From positions 61,885,340 to 61,949,339 of the forward strand of contig CM046442.1 in the NCBI GenBank assembly GCA_025506515.1: DNA of 64,000 nt, written 5' to 3'. This document shows, piece by piece, positions 53,354-64,000 of this stretch. A program made the position numbers and the translations under genes. This DNA comes from Flaveria trinervia (lineage: Eukaryota; Streptophyta; Magnoliopsida; Asterales; Asteraceae). Under the pieces are notes generated by a model, which was not told the origin of the DNA, made no database searches, and was given only the letters and a program-made list of their open reading frames with translations. How positions within the stretch are numbered: position 1 is the stretch's first letter; every line of letters starts with the position of its first letter.

Positions 53354-56198
53354 ATGACTACTCCTTCCAATGATCCTCACAATACTGGTTCCTCAACCAA
53401 GCTTCCAATGCTGGTTAGGAATGAGTATAACATATGGCAACGACGAATGCTCCATCACCTGTCTGTTAACAGCGCAGGTTGTTGGACATCAGTGGTACAT
53501 GGTCCACACAAGCCTATGGTGAATAACCCGGAAACCAATCAAATGGTTCCGAAGAGGAAGGAGCAATACTCAGATGAGGATAAGAAATTGTTTGAGATTG
53601 ATGCAAAAGCCCATGGAATTCTGGCCATGGCACTGCCCAATGAAATCTATTCTGGGCTAATGCATCATGAAACTGCCCATGACCTCTGGAATGCCTTGAA
53701 AGAACAATTTGGAGGAACAGATGAGGTCTTGGCAAATAATAGAGAAATCCTTGCCCAACAATATGAGACATTCTATCATAGAACGGGTGAGACACTGACT
53801 CAACAGTTTGAGCGGTTCTCTTGTTTGATCTCTGAACTAAAAATGGTCAAACTTGAGTACACCAATATCCAGATGAATAACAGATTTCTCAGATCACTGC
53901 CTGAGAGATGGGACACATATACTATTGTCCTATGCTCTAGTGCAAAATTGGACAAACTATCTCTCACCCAACTCCATGGGAAATTGCTCACATTTGAGAG
54001 AGAGATAGAACAGAAACGAAAACTGTCTTCATCTGGGAAGCTCACTGAAGACTTTGTACCAGGCAACACTGCCTTGGTTGGTCATGAGTTAGAATATACT
54101 TCATCTGAATGCCAGTATGATGAGCATATTGATTTCTCCTCAAACACTTCTGATTCTGCGTTTGTGAGTGTTGATAGTCAGTTTACTGGGTGTAATAATG
54201 AAAATCTATGCTTTATCATGGATGATCTCAAGGGAATTGCTGATGATGACTTAGAATAGATGGATATTTTGAGCCAAATGGCCTTGATAAATATCAGATC
54301 TCAGAAGTTCTACAAAAGAACTGGAAGAAAGTTCCCAGGACTCTCTGGCAAAACCAAAGTTGGTTTTGACAAGAGTAAGTTGAAGTGTCACAAATGCCAC
54401 AGGCTTGGACACTTTGCTAGAGAATGCAGATCATCTGGATCTAATTCCTCTGCACCTTTTGTGACTTTCCCTGGAAATAGTCAACAACACAGAGGGCAAC
54501 ATCCTGTCAATTCTAGTCATCATTCTCAACCACAATCTCCTGCATATTTTGTTCCTCAGGGTCAAATGCCATATCCTTACCCTTGTTACTACATGCCACA
54601 GTCAAATCAAGTTCAAGTTCCTATAGTACCACAACCTCATGCACTACCAGAACCTCAACCATCTCAATCTCATCAACCTCCTCAACCTCAACAACACAGC
54701 TTCTTCACCCCTGGAGTTGTTGACTGGAGCAGTTTACCGGATGACATGTGTGGTCATGAACAACTGTTCACAGGTGCTGGTCAACATAATGGTGACAGTC
54801 CTTTTGGGAATCTGGCTCTCATGGCCCTGGAGTCTACTGAGGGTTCCTTCTCAAATGTATCATCTTCATAGGTAACTCAGGTATCTTCAGAGGCTAAAGC
54901 CAAGTTATGTTCTGAATCATGCATTGCTGCCTTTGTCTCCATTAGAGAGGCAAATGTAGCATTAATAAATCAAAAACTTGAGTTTGAGAAAACCATTTCG
55001 AAAAGAAAAGCTGAGTTTGAGTCTGCTCTTAATAGTAAAAATGATGAGATTTATAAGCTTAAATGCCAATTAAATGATGAAAGGCCAAGCTAGAGGTTAT
55101 TCTGGAAGACCAGAGAAGTCTCAAAGAAACCCTTGTAGTCACCCAGGTAGAGTGTGATCGATGGGTACAATCATGCAAAGGTTTTGAAATGCTTCTTAGT
55201 AAGCAATCTGCTTCCAATGTGAAGTTTGGTATTGGTTATAATCACACTGCTCCTCCTACAGATTTTGCTTCAAGAGCAGAAGTGAAATCTGATGGAGAAA
55301 GCAATAACCAATCCACCTCATCATGTGATTCACTTTTTGATAGAGCATCATCAAAAGTTGAAGTCAGCACTAAGCCCTCTCAGAACCCATCAGCTGATGT
55401 TGATGGTTCCACTGCTGACACTCACATGATCAAAGAGATGATCAAATCAGGAGCTATTTCTGGAAGTCCTGAAAGGACTGGAGAGCAAGATTTAACACCT
55501 GAAGTTCAAACTCCAACTACTGTCAGCACTGAAGAGAAGAAAACTGTAAGTAGAAAGAGTTTGAAGACTACTAAAGAGGAAGTCAAGAAAGCAAATAATG
55601 CTTCCAAAGTACTGAAGAGCAAGTCTTCAGTAGTTTCATTCTCTTTAGTTGATGATCAACATAAGATGAAGAACAACCATGTGAAGTATGTGGTTTGTTC
55701 AATCATCTTACAGATGATTGTTGGTACAAAAGGGGATCCAAACTCAAACATAAAGAGGAAAGTAAAGAGAAAATGGTTAAAATGAAAACTGAGTTTGAAG
55801 CCACATTTGTACCAGCAACATCAAATCCTGTAACCCTTAAGTCCAAAAAGAAATCCAAAAAGGAAGGGGTTAAACAGGTAACAGCTGAGATTGCTCAAAA
55901 GAAGAAGGTGCAACATAGGAACTTATCAAACTCCAATGCCAATGTGTCTGAAGAGCTGAAAGCCTTATCACAAAATCAGACACAGCTGGTTATGATGGTT
56001 CAACATCTATTGGGAAGAGTTAACCAATTAGATGTTCCTATGTTGAAACCACAGAAAAGGAGGTCCAAGCCAAAGGTTTCCTTTTCTTTACCAGTTTCTT
56101 CCTCTCAGGCTGTTGTTTCTAACAAACATGTTAGTTTACCATCTGTTGATGAGAACAGGCTCAAAACCAAAAAGGTTTGGGTCTCAAAATCTAACTAA
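53354..56198 (+). pseudogene. Long gag of copia F, lightly broken
   Basis: Start at 53354 (MTTPSNDPHNTGSSTKL). Capsid: EYNIWQRRMLHHLSVN, AHDLWNALKEQFGG, MNNRFLRSLPERWDTY. A TAG at 54257-54259 interrupts, probably a former Trp codon because copia B keeps an aromatic residue there. Knuckle 1, CHKCHRLGHFAREC, is at 54386-54427. A Gln/Pro-rich stretch follows (54480-54700), then a coiled coil near 54900-55180 with a frameshift near 55083. Knuckle 2, CEVCGLFNHLTDDC, is at 55680-55721, in a frame shifted from its upstream neighbour. Gag ends KKVWVSKSN-stop at 56196-56198. Packages element RNA; this copy has a stop and at least two frameshifts. Confidence 0.88.
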
Positions 56199-58050
56199 TT
56201 TGTTGTATTTTGTAGGGTTCTTCAACATACCTCAGAGGCATCTGGTATGTAGACAGTGGAGGATCCATGCATATGACAGGAAACAGATCACTTCTAATGA
56301 CTACTCTCAAGAAAGGAAGGGGTTTGTGTCATTTGGCAATGATGCAAAGGGTTACATCATCGGCAAAGGCTTTGTTTCCAATGGGGAATATAGTTTGATG
56401 ATGTTAACCATGTGGAAAATCTCAAGTACAATCTCTTGAGTGTCAGTCAAATGTGTGACAAAGGCCATGTTGTTTTTTCACCAGTCAGAACTGTCGGATT
56501 CTATCATCCAAAGTTCTAAGTTTGATTGATAAGGTGTTGGATGAACACACTCTCCTAAAGGCCAACAGGACAGGAAGAGTGTATGCCTTAGATCTTTCCA
56601 AGAAAATAGATCTCAAAGGCCATCCTTGCCTATTTTCCAAGGCTTCCCCTCAAGAATCTATTCTATGGCATAGAAGGCTGGGTCATGTTAATCTCAAAAA
56701 CATAAATCAGCTGATAAACCATGGTTTAGTAAGGGGACTGCCTATGAAGGAGTTCAAGTGTAAAGATAACTGCACTGCTTGTTTAAAAGGAAAACAGCAC
56801 AAAGTTTCATTTCCCTCCATAGAAGAACCTAAGTCCACTGCATGCTTACAGCTTCTTCACATGGAACTCTTTGGTCCTGTGAGGGTGATGAGTATGGCTA
56901 AGAAGAAATACTGTCTGGTAATTATGGATGATTACTCCAGATTTGTATGGACTTTCTTCTTGCATTCAAAGGATGAGGCTGCGCAGTCCATTATGAACTT
57001 TGTGTTACACGTTGAGAAGCAGTATTCCCTACCAGTTAAGTGTGTGAGGAGTGACAATGGTACTGAATTCATAAACCGCACACTTGATGAGTTTTACTTA
57101 TCAAAGGGAATCAAGAGGCAGTATAGCATCCCAAGAACTCCTGAGCAAAATGGAGTAGTGGAGAGAAAGAACAGGACCCTTATTGAAGCTGCAAGGTCCA
57201 TGTTGGCTGATTCTGGACTGCCAATGACTTTTTGGGCTGAAGCTGTCAATACAGCTTGCTATGTATAGAATAGAGTTCTAGTAAATCAGATGTTGATGAA
57301 GACTCCATATGAAGTTCTTCATCATTTGGCCCCTCTAATTTCATTCTTCAGAGCATTTGGGTGTCCTTGTTTCATTCTCACACACGGGATCAACTCCAAA
57401 AATTTGATCCTAAGGTGGATGCAGGGTACTTTGTTGGTTATTCATCAACTTGCAAAGCATACAGAGTCTTCAACTGTAGAAAAAAGATGGTTGAAGAGAC
57501 TCTACATGTTAAGTTTAATAAATCTCCAAAGGACAAGATTCCACAAAGCCCTGTGGAGATATTTGATTTGGACATACTGCAATATGTTCCTTATCAAACT
57601 CCTGCTGTTGCTCCTGTCAATAGTTCACCACCTGGTGGTTCTGCTGGTGCTGCTGATGATGATGATAGCAGTACTCACCTCTTCAGGTTTAGTGTGATCA
57701 ACTGCCTGATTCAGCTAGACCTGATGGTCCTGTAGCTCCAGTAGCACCATCCACAACAAATGCTGATGAGATTTCTTCAAATTCAACTTCTTTTGAATTA
57801 CCATCCACTGATTGGTTTCAAGGAAATGATTCACCATCACCATCTGTTGCTGATGAGCCTGCTATAAACACTCGCATAGATCTCATTGTGTATCAAGATC
57901 TGAATAATCACCCTATGTCTCAAATCATTGGTGATATCACTGCTGGCATATCAACAAGAAGTCAATTGTCAAATTTCTGCTTCTATGCTCTCTTCATCAG
58001 TGTCAGCAAGAGCTAAAGAATTATCACATTGCTTTAAAGGACAATGGATA
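56199..58050 (+). pseudogene. Protease and integrase of copia F
   Basis: The frame opens at 56216 right after a pyrimidine-rich TAG and reaches IWYVDSGGSMHMTGN at 56240 (usual Cys after the active site is Gly). Frame breaks follow near 56440 and 56520. The finger and core are open in 56522-57268: LWHRRLGHVNLKNINQL, CTACLKGKQHK, then HMELFGPV, where the first catalytic Asp is Glu (GAA 56864-56866); the second Asp (RSDNGTEF, 57053-57055) and Glu (VVERKNRTL, 57161-57163) are intact. A TAG at 57266-57268 replaces a probable Gln. The C-terminal part (AGYFVGYSSTCKAYRVF) and a Pro/Ala/Asp-rich linker follow in 57361-58050. Confidence 0.87.
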
Positions 58051-59509
58051 GGTTGATGCCATGCAGCTTGAGCTTCTTCAGTTCAAGAAACAGCAAGTGT
58101 GGGAACTGGTTCCTCTACCTCCAGGTAAGTGTGCAATAGGCACTAAATGGGTGTTTAGGAACAAAATTGATGAAAATGGGCTTATTGTTAAGAACAAGGC
58201 CAGACTGGTTGTTCAGGGTTTTGCACAAGAAGAAGGTATTGATTATGATGACCCTTTGCCCCTGTAGCCAGACTGGAAGCAATTCGATTGTTTTTAGCTT
58301 ATGCTGTGTTTATCAAAACCTTAAAGTTTTTCAAATGGATGTCAAAAGTGCATTTTTGTATGGAAATTTAAAGAAGAGGTTTATGTATGTCAACCACCAG
58401 GCTTTGAGGACAATAAACATCCTAATTGGGTGTATAAGCTTGATAAGGCTCTTTAGGGTTGGTTAAACAAGCTCCTAGAGCCTGGTATGAGACATTATCA
58501 AACTTTCTTCTGGAAAATAATTTCACTAGAGGCTCCATAGATAAGACTTTATTCATTAAGAAAGCTGGGCAGCATAATCTACTTGTTCAAATTTATGTAG
58601 ATGATATTATTTTTGCATCCTCTGATCCACAGTTGTGTGATGCCTTTACAAAGTTGATGCAACAGAAGTTTGAAATGAGTGCCATGGGAGAATTACAGTT
58701 CTTTCTGGGTTTGCAAATCAAACAAAAGGCTGATGGAATTTTCATTCATCGGTCCAAATACACAAAAGATCTTTTGGAAAAGTTTGATTTACAAAACTGT
58801 AAGCCCTGTTCTACCCCCATGTGCAGCACCACACAACTGGATACATATCAAAAAGGTAAAGTGGTTGATGAAACACTTTACAGATGTATGATTGGGTCCT
58901 TGATGTATTTAATAGCTTCTAGACCATATTATGTTTGCTACATGTGTTTGTGCTAGATTTCAGGCTGCACCTAAGGAGTCTCATTTGATTGCAGTCAAGA
59001 GGATCTTTAGATATCTGCAAGGCACTCCATTTCTAGGTTTATGGTATTCTACTAGACATTCTGGTAAATTAGTTGCTTTTTCTGACAGTGACTATGCAGG
59101 GTGCAAGTTGACCAGGAAATCAACTTCTGGTGGATGTCAATTCCTAGGCAACTGCTTGATTTCTTGGCAGAGCAAGAAACAGACCTCAGTTGCTACATCA
59201 ACTGCTGAAGCAGAGTACATTGCCGCTGCAAGCTGTACATCTCAGGTACTCTGGCTTCAAAACCAATTATTGGATTATGGCATAACAGAGACTAAGACCC
59301 CACTGTTAATGGACAGCTCTTCAGCTCTTTGTATTGGTAAGAATCCTGTCCAGCACTCTAGGACTAAACATATTGAAATCAGACACCATTTTATTAGAGA
59401 TTGTTTTGAAAAAGGTCTGATTGATCCAAAATTTGTTCCTAGTGCTGATGAGCTTGCAGACATTTTTACTAAGCCTTGGATAGTTCAACTTTCCACAACC
59501 TGGTGTTAA
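58051..59509 (+). pseudogene. RT and RNase H of copia F
   Basis: RT: QLELLQFKKQQVWELVPLPP (58061), GTKWVFRNKIDENGLIV, a frameshift near 58260, VFQMDVKSAFLYGN, another near 58375-58460, then QAPRAWYETLSNFLLENNF, the catalytic Y-V-D-D at 58594-58605 and FFLGLQIKQKADGIF. A frame break near 58925 leads to RNase H, open in 58931-59509: LVAFSDSDYAGCKL, STAEAEYIAAASCTSQVLW, TKHIEIRHHFIRDCF. The last codons after ELADIFTKP diverge from the relatives and end early at 59507-59509. Confidence 0.88.
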
Positions 59510-59519
59510 GGCTTGGTAT

Positions 59520-60300
59520 GCTGCAGCTAGAATAAGTGACAACTACTGATGATCTCAGCTCACAAGTACCGATGATCATTAGTTCATTATTGTCACATAT
59601 AAGTACTGATGAGTTTTTTTCCTCAGTAGTTTTTATAACTACTGAAGGCTACATACCTCACCAGTACTGAAGTACTTTATCTGTTAAAACAGCTGATGTA
59701 GCTACAACAGCTGATGTAGTCACAACAGTTGATGCAGCCACAACTACTGATGTCAGAAATGCAGATAAGTACTGATGACCAATGAAACGTCTGAAACTCA
59801 GATCTAAGTCTGATGAGTAAGAGTGGGGAGGTCAGACTGAAACAGCTGAAAAGCTATGAATCGACGAAAACAGCTGATGAGTAATTACTCTTCAGTGTTT
59901 CTACAACTGTTGTTTCATTAAAACAACTGAAGCCAAAACTATGTCTTCAGTAGTTTACAACTACTGAAGACTAACACCAAGTCTTCAGCTGTTTACTACA
60001 ACTGCTGACAAAACCACTGTCTTCAGTAGTTTCACAACTACTGATGACTAATACCCAGTCTTCAGTTGTTTCATCACCTGAAGTCAAAACTGTCTTCAGT
60101 AGTTTTATAACTACTGATGACTAAATCAGAGACTTCAGCTGTTTCAACATCTGACGGTTAAAACCAAGTCTTCAGTTGTTTTATAACAACTGCTGATCAC
60201 ACCAATACGGTCAGCTGTTTCAACGTCTGAAAATTAATACCACGTCATCAGTAGTTTCAACAACTGATAACTAACACCAAAACCTTCAGTCGTTTTCTAA
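59520..60300 (+). repeat. Word array between pol and 3' ORF of copia F
   Basis: About 25 units such as CAACTACTGATGA, CAGTAGTTTCACAACTACTG, CTTCAGTTGTTTCAT and AACAGCTGATG, in both orientations, so that adjacent units pair (CAGTAGTT with AACTACTG). Same vocabulary as its own LTR. A weak PPT-like GAGTGGGGAGG lies at 59821-59831. The array ends just before the start of the 3' ORF. Confidence 0.85.
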
Positions 60301-60394
60301 CCCGACCCTTTAAATACCTTATCCCACCTTCAAAGTTTTTATCTTCTCTTCTCAAACCTAACATTCAAAAAAACTCTCTACCCTCTCTTCATCA

Positions 60395-63300
60395 ATGGCA
60401 ACCATGCAACTAAAACCTCGACACACACAACTGCGTCGCACATCTCACAAAATCGCCATACTGGACCAAGTTTCACAACGCCATTGATTTAATGGTTCAG
60501 TCACCCTACAAAACGGCTTTTCTGGTAAATCCCACCATATATGCCGAATCCCTTAACCAATTCTGGACAAACGTCACTCTGGTCTCTCAGGAGAATGACA
60601 CAGAGAGTCTCTTCAATCGTTTGTCCATGGCCAAAAAGTGGTCATTACTCCACACTCTTTGCCAAACCCTTAATCTGGATGATGCCACTTTCCCAACTGG
60701 TTATCCAAAGGGCACAACAGATCAATCATTTGCCCACCATGGATACCAGGGTAACCTGAGTGCATCTACCATACTGAAGAAACATTTCCCGGATGCCGAA
60801 CGTCTCATATTTCATATGGAAAATGTCCGCCTTGCCTCCAAGACTTCATCATGGGATCAAATGTCCACAAGGTGGCAACAGGTAATGTACTCCATCCTTG
60901 AGCAACAACCTTTAAATTTTTCTGAAATACTATTTTTTGAGCTCAAGGATATGGCCCAAAAACAAACTGCTAACCGTTGGATATTATATCCTCGGTTCAT
61001 ATGGCCATAATTGAAAACCAGCTTCAAGCTGAGGGACTTGTTGGCCTGGGAGTCCTGCTATGGCTGTACTGCCGGAAGTATACTCCCGGCACAACTCTGA
61101 CCAATCACTGAAAATGGCTGCCAAGCTGCGCAAACCCACGCAGCTGGAACCCACAGCCACCACCTCCAAATCCAAAGTCCCCACCAAACCCACTAAAAGG
61201 AAGACAAAAAAGGCTACTCAGGGAAATGAGTCCCCTGAGGATGCCCCTGCAACACAAAAGCAGGCTATATCCACTAGTTATACCCCCCAGTGGATACAAG
61301 GACTTCACCAGCCACAGCCGCTCAGGATTCCTCTTAAAAGGAGCCTGCAGCAACCACAGAAGGGGTACCCACAAATCTGGGATCTTCCTCATTTGAGGAG
61401 ATTGCCATTGAAGAGCACCATTCTCCCCAGGTGCACACTGCTTTTACCCCATCTCCCCATGCAACCGCCCCCCAAAGTCCAACCATTATTATTGCAAAGT
61501 GTTGACTCAGTTGCATGCCTCTCTCCTCCTCCCCAACAACCACCAACAAAGGGGAGACCACACAGCTATTGAGGACGAGGATCACCATGCTTTTGACAAC
61601 CCACAGCACCGGGGTTTACACGTTCTATCTCCTGTGTGGATATGGAGATTAGAACATCTAGTGAGGCTGCCACCTCTTTTGATTCAGCACATGATTAGAA
61701 TGAGGCTGGTAACATAGCTAAGACCTCACTAGAGGCAACAGCTGATGAAGGACATAGTCCTGAAGCTGGAAGTCCCCAGTTCCAAGAAAAGGGGCACATG
61801 CTAAAACTGGTCTACACCCAGTGCATGTACATCCTGCTACAAGCAGGAGGTCAGGTGATCAGCATCTGCTGATGATGACCTGAGCTTCTTTATGATGTTC
61901 TGGCCCAGAACACAATTCTTGAGGAAGAAGTCAGTAGACTACAAAGACTACTTGACCAATCTCTCAAGAAGCAAGTCCATCTGCCACCAACATATACCCA
62001 CAGATGGCACCTTCACCTGAAGGTCTCCCACACACTCAGCCACTCAAAACTTCCGAGCCACCAGCCTCTATTTCTGGCACTGCTTCTCAGGAGAGAGAAC
62101 CCCTCTGAGCAAACAGCTGCTATCTTTCAGCAATCCCTACCTCTCATCACCCTAATGATCACAGACATTGTGATCAAAACCATGGATGAAAGGCTTCCCT
62201 CAATTATACAACCCCTAGTGGAGGAGATTGTGAGCACAAGGCTTTCTGCTACTCAAACCCTTGCAACCAATGCAACCAAAAAGGGGGAGAGTCAGTCAGT
62301 GAAAGCAAAGAGGAAGAGCAAACTTAAAGAAAAGGAAACTGAGAAGGAAGAGGAGTCTGTGAAGGGAACCGAAAATGATCAAGTGGGTGAAAGTCACAAA
62401 GACTTTCATGTCACATATAAGAAGAGGAAGGGTGAAGGAAAAGAGAAAGAACTCCAACTCGATGAGATGATCAAAATGGCAGATGCTACACATAGTAAAT
62501 CAATGGATGCCATTATTGATCAACTGTATAGACAGGGGTTCGATACTGCACAGCTTGACTCAGAGATCAGGAGACTTGAAGTTGAAGAAATTAACTCAAG
62601 ATGGGCAAGTTATGATGCATTAGAAAGAGAGAGACTAGAGATCATGATCAGATTCATTGCAAAATATCTTGGGAGATCATTGATCGAGATTAAATCATGG
62701 ACCAGGGACAGTATCTTGGCCATAACCTCCAAGATCTGTTCGTCTGAAGCATACACTAAGAGTTTAGTAGTTGAAGCTTTGAATGAAGCAGGAGCAGGGA
62801 GCAGGACTGAGCTAGCCAAACACTCAAAAGCCACACTCACCTCTAAAATGCTAACTCAGCCTGTCAACATTCCCTCTCCAAAACAACCACAACCAAACCC
62901 ACAAAAACAACTCCCTTACCCTCTAAACCAACAGCCGATGATGCACCCAAGAAGAAGAAGAGAAGGGTGTTGAGGCTAGAAGAAGAAGAAGAAGAGAGAT
63001 GATGTGGAAGAAGATAGGCTGCCTCTGTCTGTAGTCCTAACATTGCCTAAAGCCAAACCCATGCCCATCACTCCCACTCACAGGTGGAAACTTTGAGAGT
63101 AAAGATTGAAGAAGAGTAGCAGCAAAGGCTTCATGACGATGAGATGTGAAAAGCATCGACAAAACTTATGTTGCTTCTTCATCAATAATTAGTATGAAGA
63201 AAGAAGCTCTGAGGTTGTACACCCTTGCCAACACATTTCAATATCAGAAGGAAAAGGTGAGAGTATGGCTTGATCCTAGGGTGGCTCACAGGATTGTAAA

Positions 63301-63722
63301 GAAAGACATTCCTTCGAGATACAAGGGCCAAGTAAAAAGGATTGTAGATGAAGAGATCACAGTGGTCCTTGTAGTATCACCCTGGGAGATTGTAGAAGAT
63401 TTCAAGAAGGCCTATGAGACTAAACAGCCACCCAAAAGATGTTAGAAACAGAGTTATTAAAAAAGGGTTAGTCTACAAGAGGCTTGAGAACTTCAAACAA
63501 AATGAGCTCAGTCTGTTACTTGAAGGGACTCATCCTGATGAGTTTGCATACAGACAGATTACAACAGTTGAGCTCAAAAATAAACAGGCCAAGTACATCT
63601 CGGAGCTGTATGGGCGTGAAGGATTGTTTGATGGTGAAGCTGAGAACCTGACCATGGAAGAACAAATTATGTTTCTCAAAGCATACACCAGAGAATCCTA
63701 CAGGCTTATACATGGGAAGTGA
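60395..63722 (+). pseudogene. 3' ORF of copia F (env-like position), unknown function
   Basis: 3.3 kb. The first ATG is at 60395 (MATMQLKPRHTQL). A frame break near 60440-60490 leads to 60492-61010: FLVNPTIYAESLNQFWTN, AERLIFHMENVRLASK, ANRWILYPRFIWP. A Pro/Gln/Thr-rich part follows (61060-61720), then a degraded stretch. 62155-62973 is open and strongly charged (Lys/Glu-rich, probable coiled coil: SEIRRLEVEEINSRW). The C-terminal part is 63146-63722 (KVRVWLDPRVAHRIVKKDIP, KNKQAKYISELYGREGLFDG). The PTIYxxxxxQFW and YPRF text is of a kind I associate with ORFs behind copia pol in Asteraceae genomes. No signal peptide or clear membrane segment. Confidence 0.75.
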
Positions 63723-63923
63723 GTCTCATGGATGGGGGAACAACTCAGTGTCCAATTCCCCAATACAGAGCTCCCATCCATACATTGCCAACCAATCATC
63801 AGAGACTCATTCCCAGGCCAATGCTATATGGGTCATCTTCTCAATGATCAAGAAGGAAAAAGACCAACCATTTGCCAACAATAAGTGGGACCTTAATAAA
63901 GTTAAAGGTTTTGGCTGCATTGG

Positions 63924-63936
63924 TTCAGGGGGAGTT
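63924..63936 (+). other. Polypurine tract of copia F
   Basis: TTCAGGGGGAGTT directly before the 3' LTR start TGTTGGACC at 63937. Confidence 0.88.
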
Positions 63937-64000
63937 TGTTGGACCAAAAGAACCAATGAGCCGGATCAGAAAAACCTTTAAGTCCCACATACGTCACAAC
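63937..64000 (+). repeat. Start of the 3' LTR of copia F
   Basis: First 64 bp of the LTR, identical to 52139-52202 except one base (CATACG here, CAGACG there). The window ends inside it. Confidence 0.93.

Larger units (their letters stand above)
52139..64000 (+). mobile_element. Copia F, Sirevirus-like with 3' ORF
   Basis: Plus-strand element nearly complete in the window: 5' LTR, PBS, gag, pol, word array, 3' ORF, PPT and the first 64 bp of the 3' LTR. The internal region is 10.8 kb, long for copia and matching env-bearing Sireviruses. It interrupts RT of copia I; TTCTT at 52134-52138 would be its target duplication. The first 64 bp of the two LTRs differ at one position (CAGACG/CATACG), suggesting it is among the younger insertions. 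The solo LTR at 3936-4865 is of the same family. Confidence 0.93.

Overview
This is nuclear plant DNA made almost entirely of nested, decayed LTR retrotransposons. The only trace of a host gene is the last two exons of an N-acetylglucosamine-kinase-like gene on the minus strand (24778-25114), and it carries a stop codon. The initiator-Met-tRNA primer sites, chromovirus-type Ty3 pol, env-like-ORF Ty1/copia elements and a plant LINE tail all indicate an angiosperm. The style of the long ORF behind copia pol suggests a eudicot, probably Asteraceae, but that is inference.

Layout. 1-5817: Ty3/gypsy element A (+), pol and 3' LTR, the LTR split by a solo copia LTR (3936-4865, TSD AATGT). 5818-8743: copia B (-), gag, PBS and 5' LTR. 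8744-13087 and 21987-23292: copia C (+), split by a complete Ty3/gypsy element 2 (13088-21981, 2-kb LTRs, TSD CCAAG). 23293-24458: an LTR-like fragment (-) and a 5'-truncated LINE tail (+). 24459-25253: the host gene 3' end. 25254-25713 and 38259-40358: copia H (-), split by copia D (-, 25714-38258, near-TSD AGGGA/AAGGA). 40359-43932: copia E (-, Tork/Angela-like) inside H. 43933-52138: copia I (-) inside E. 52139-64000: copia F (+) inside I, running off the window at its 3' LTR. The order of insertion is therefore H, then D and E, then I, then F on the right; and C, then B, A and the solo LTR, plus gypsy 2 in C, on the left.

Copia C, D, F, H and I (and probably B) look like Sireviruses: long gag with coiled coils and extra zinc knuckles, polypurine tracts behind pol, arrays of short symmetrical repeated words in LTRs or just before a long 3' (env-like) ORF. 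From what I recall, repeat boxes in the LTR and 5' of the envelope, and multiple PPTs, are published Sirevirus traits. What seems new here: (1) the same kind of word array, with the same words, in the LTRs of the two Ty3/gypsy elements; (2) a fixed gag-stop / pyrimidine-AG / 27 nt / protease-Trp block in three diverged elements, looking like a conserved 3' splice site; (3) covarying hairpins around an invariant 7-nt core; (4) a three-unit zinc-knuckle array of exact 57-nt period; (5) a common C-terminal module in otherwise dissimilar 3' ORFs.

No coding region here looks intact. Most stops fit TGG/CAG to TAG or CGA to TGA, as expected from deamination of methylated cytosines. All calls come from reading the sequence; no database search was run.
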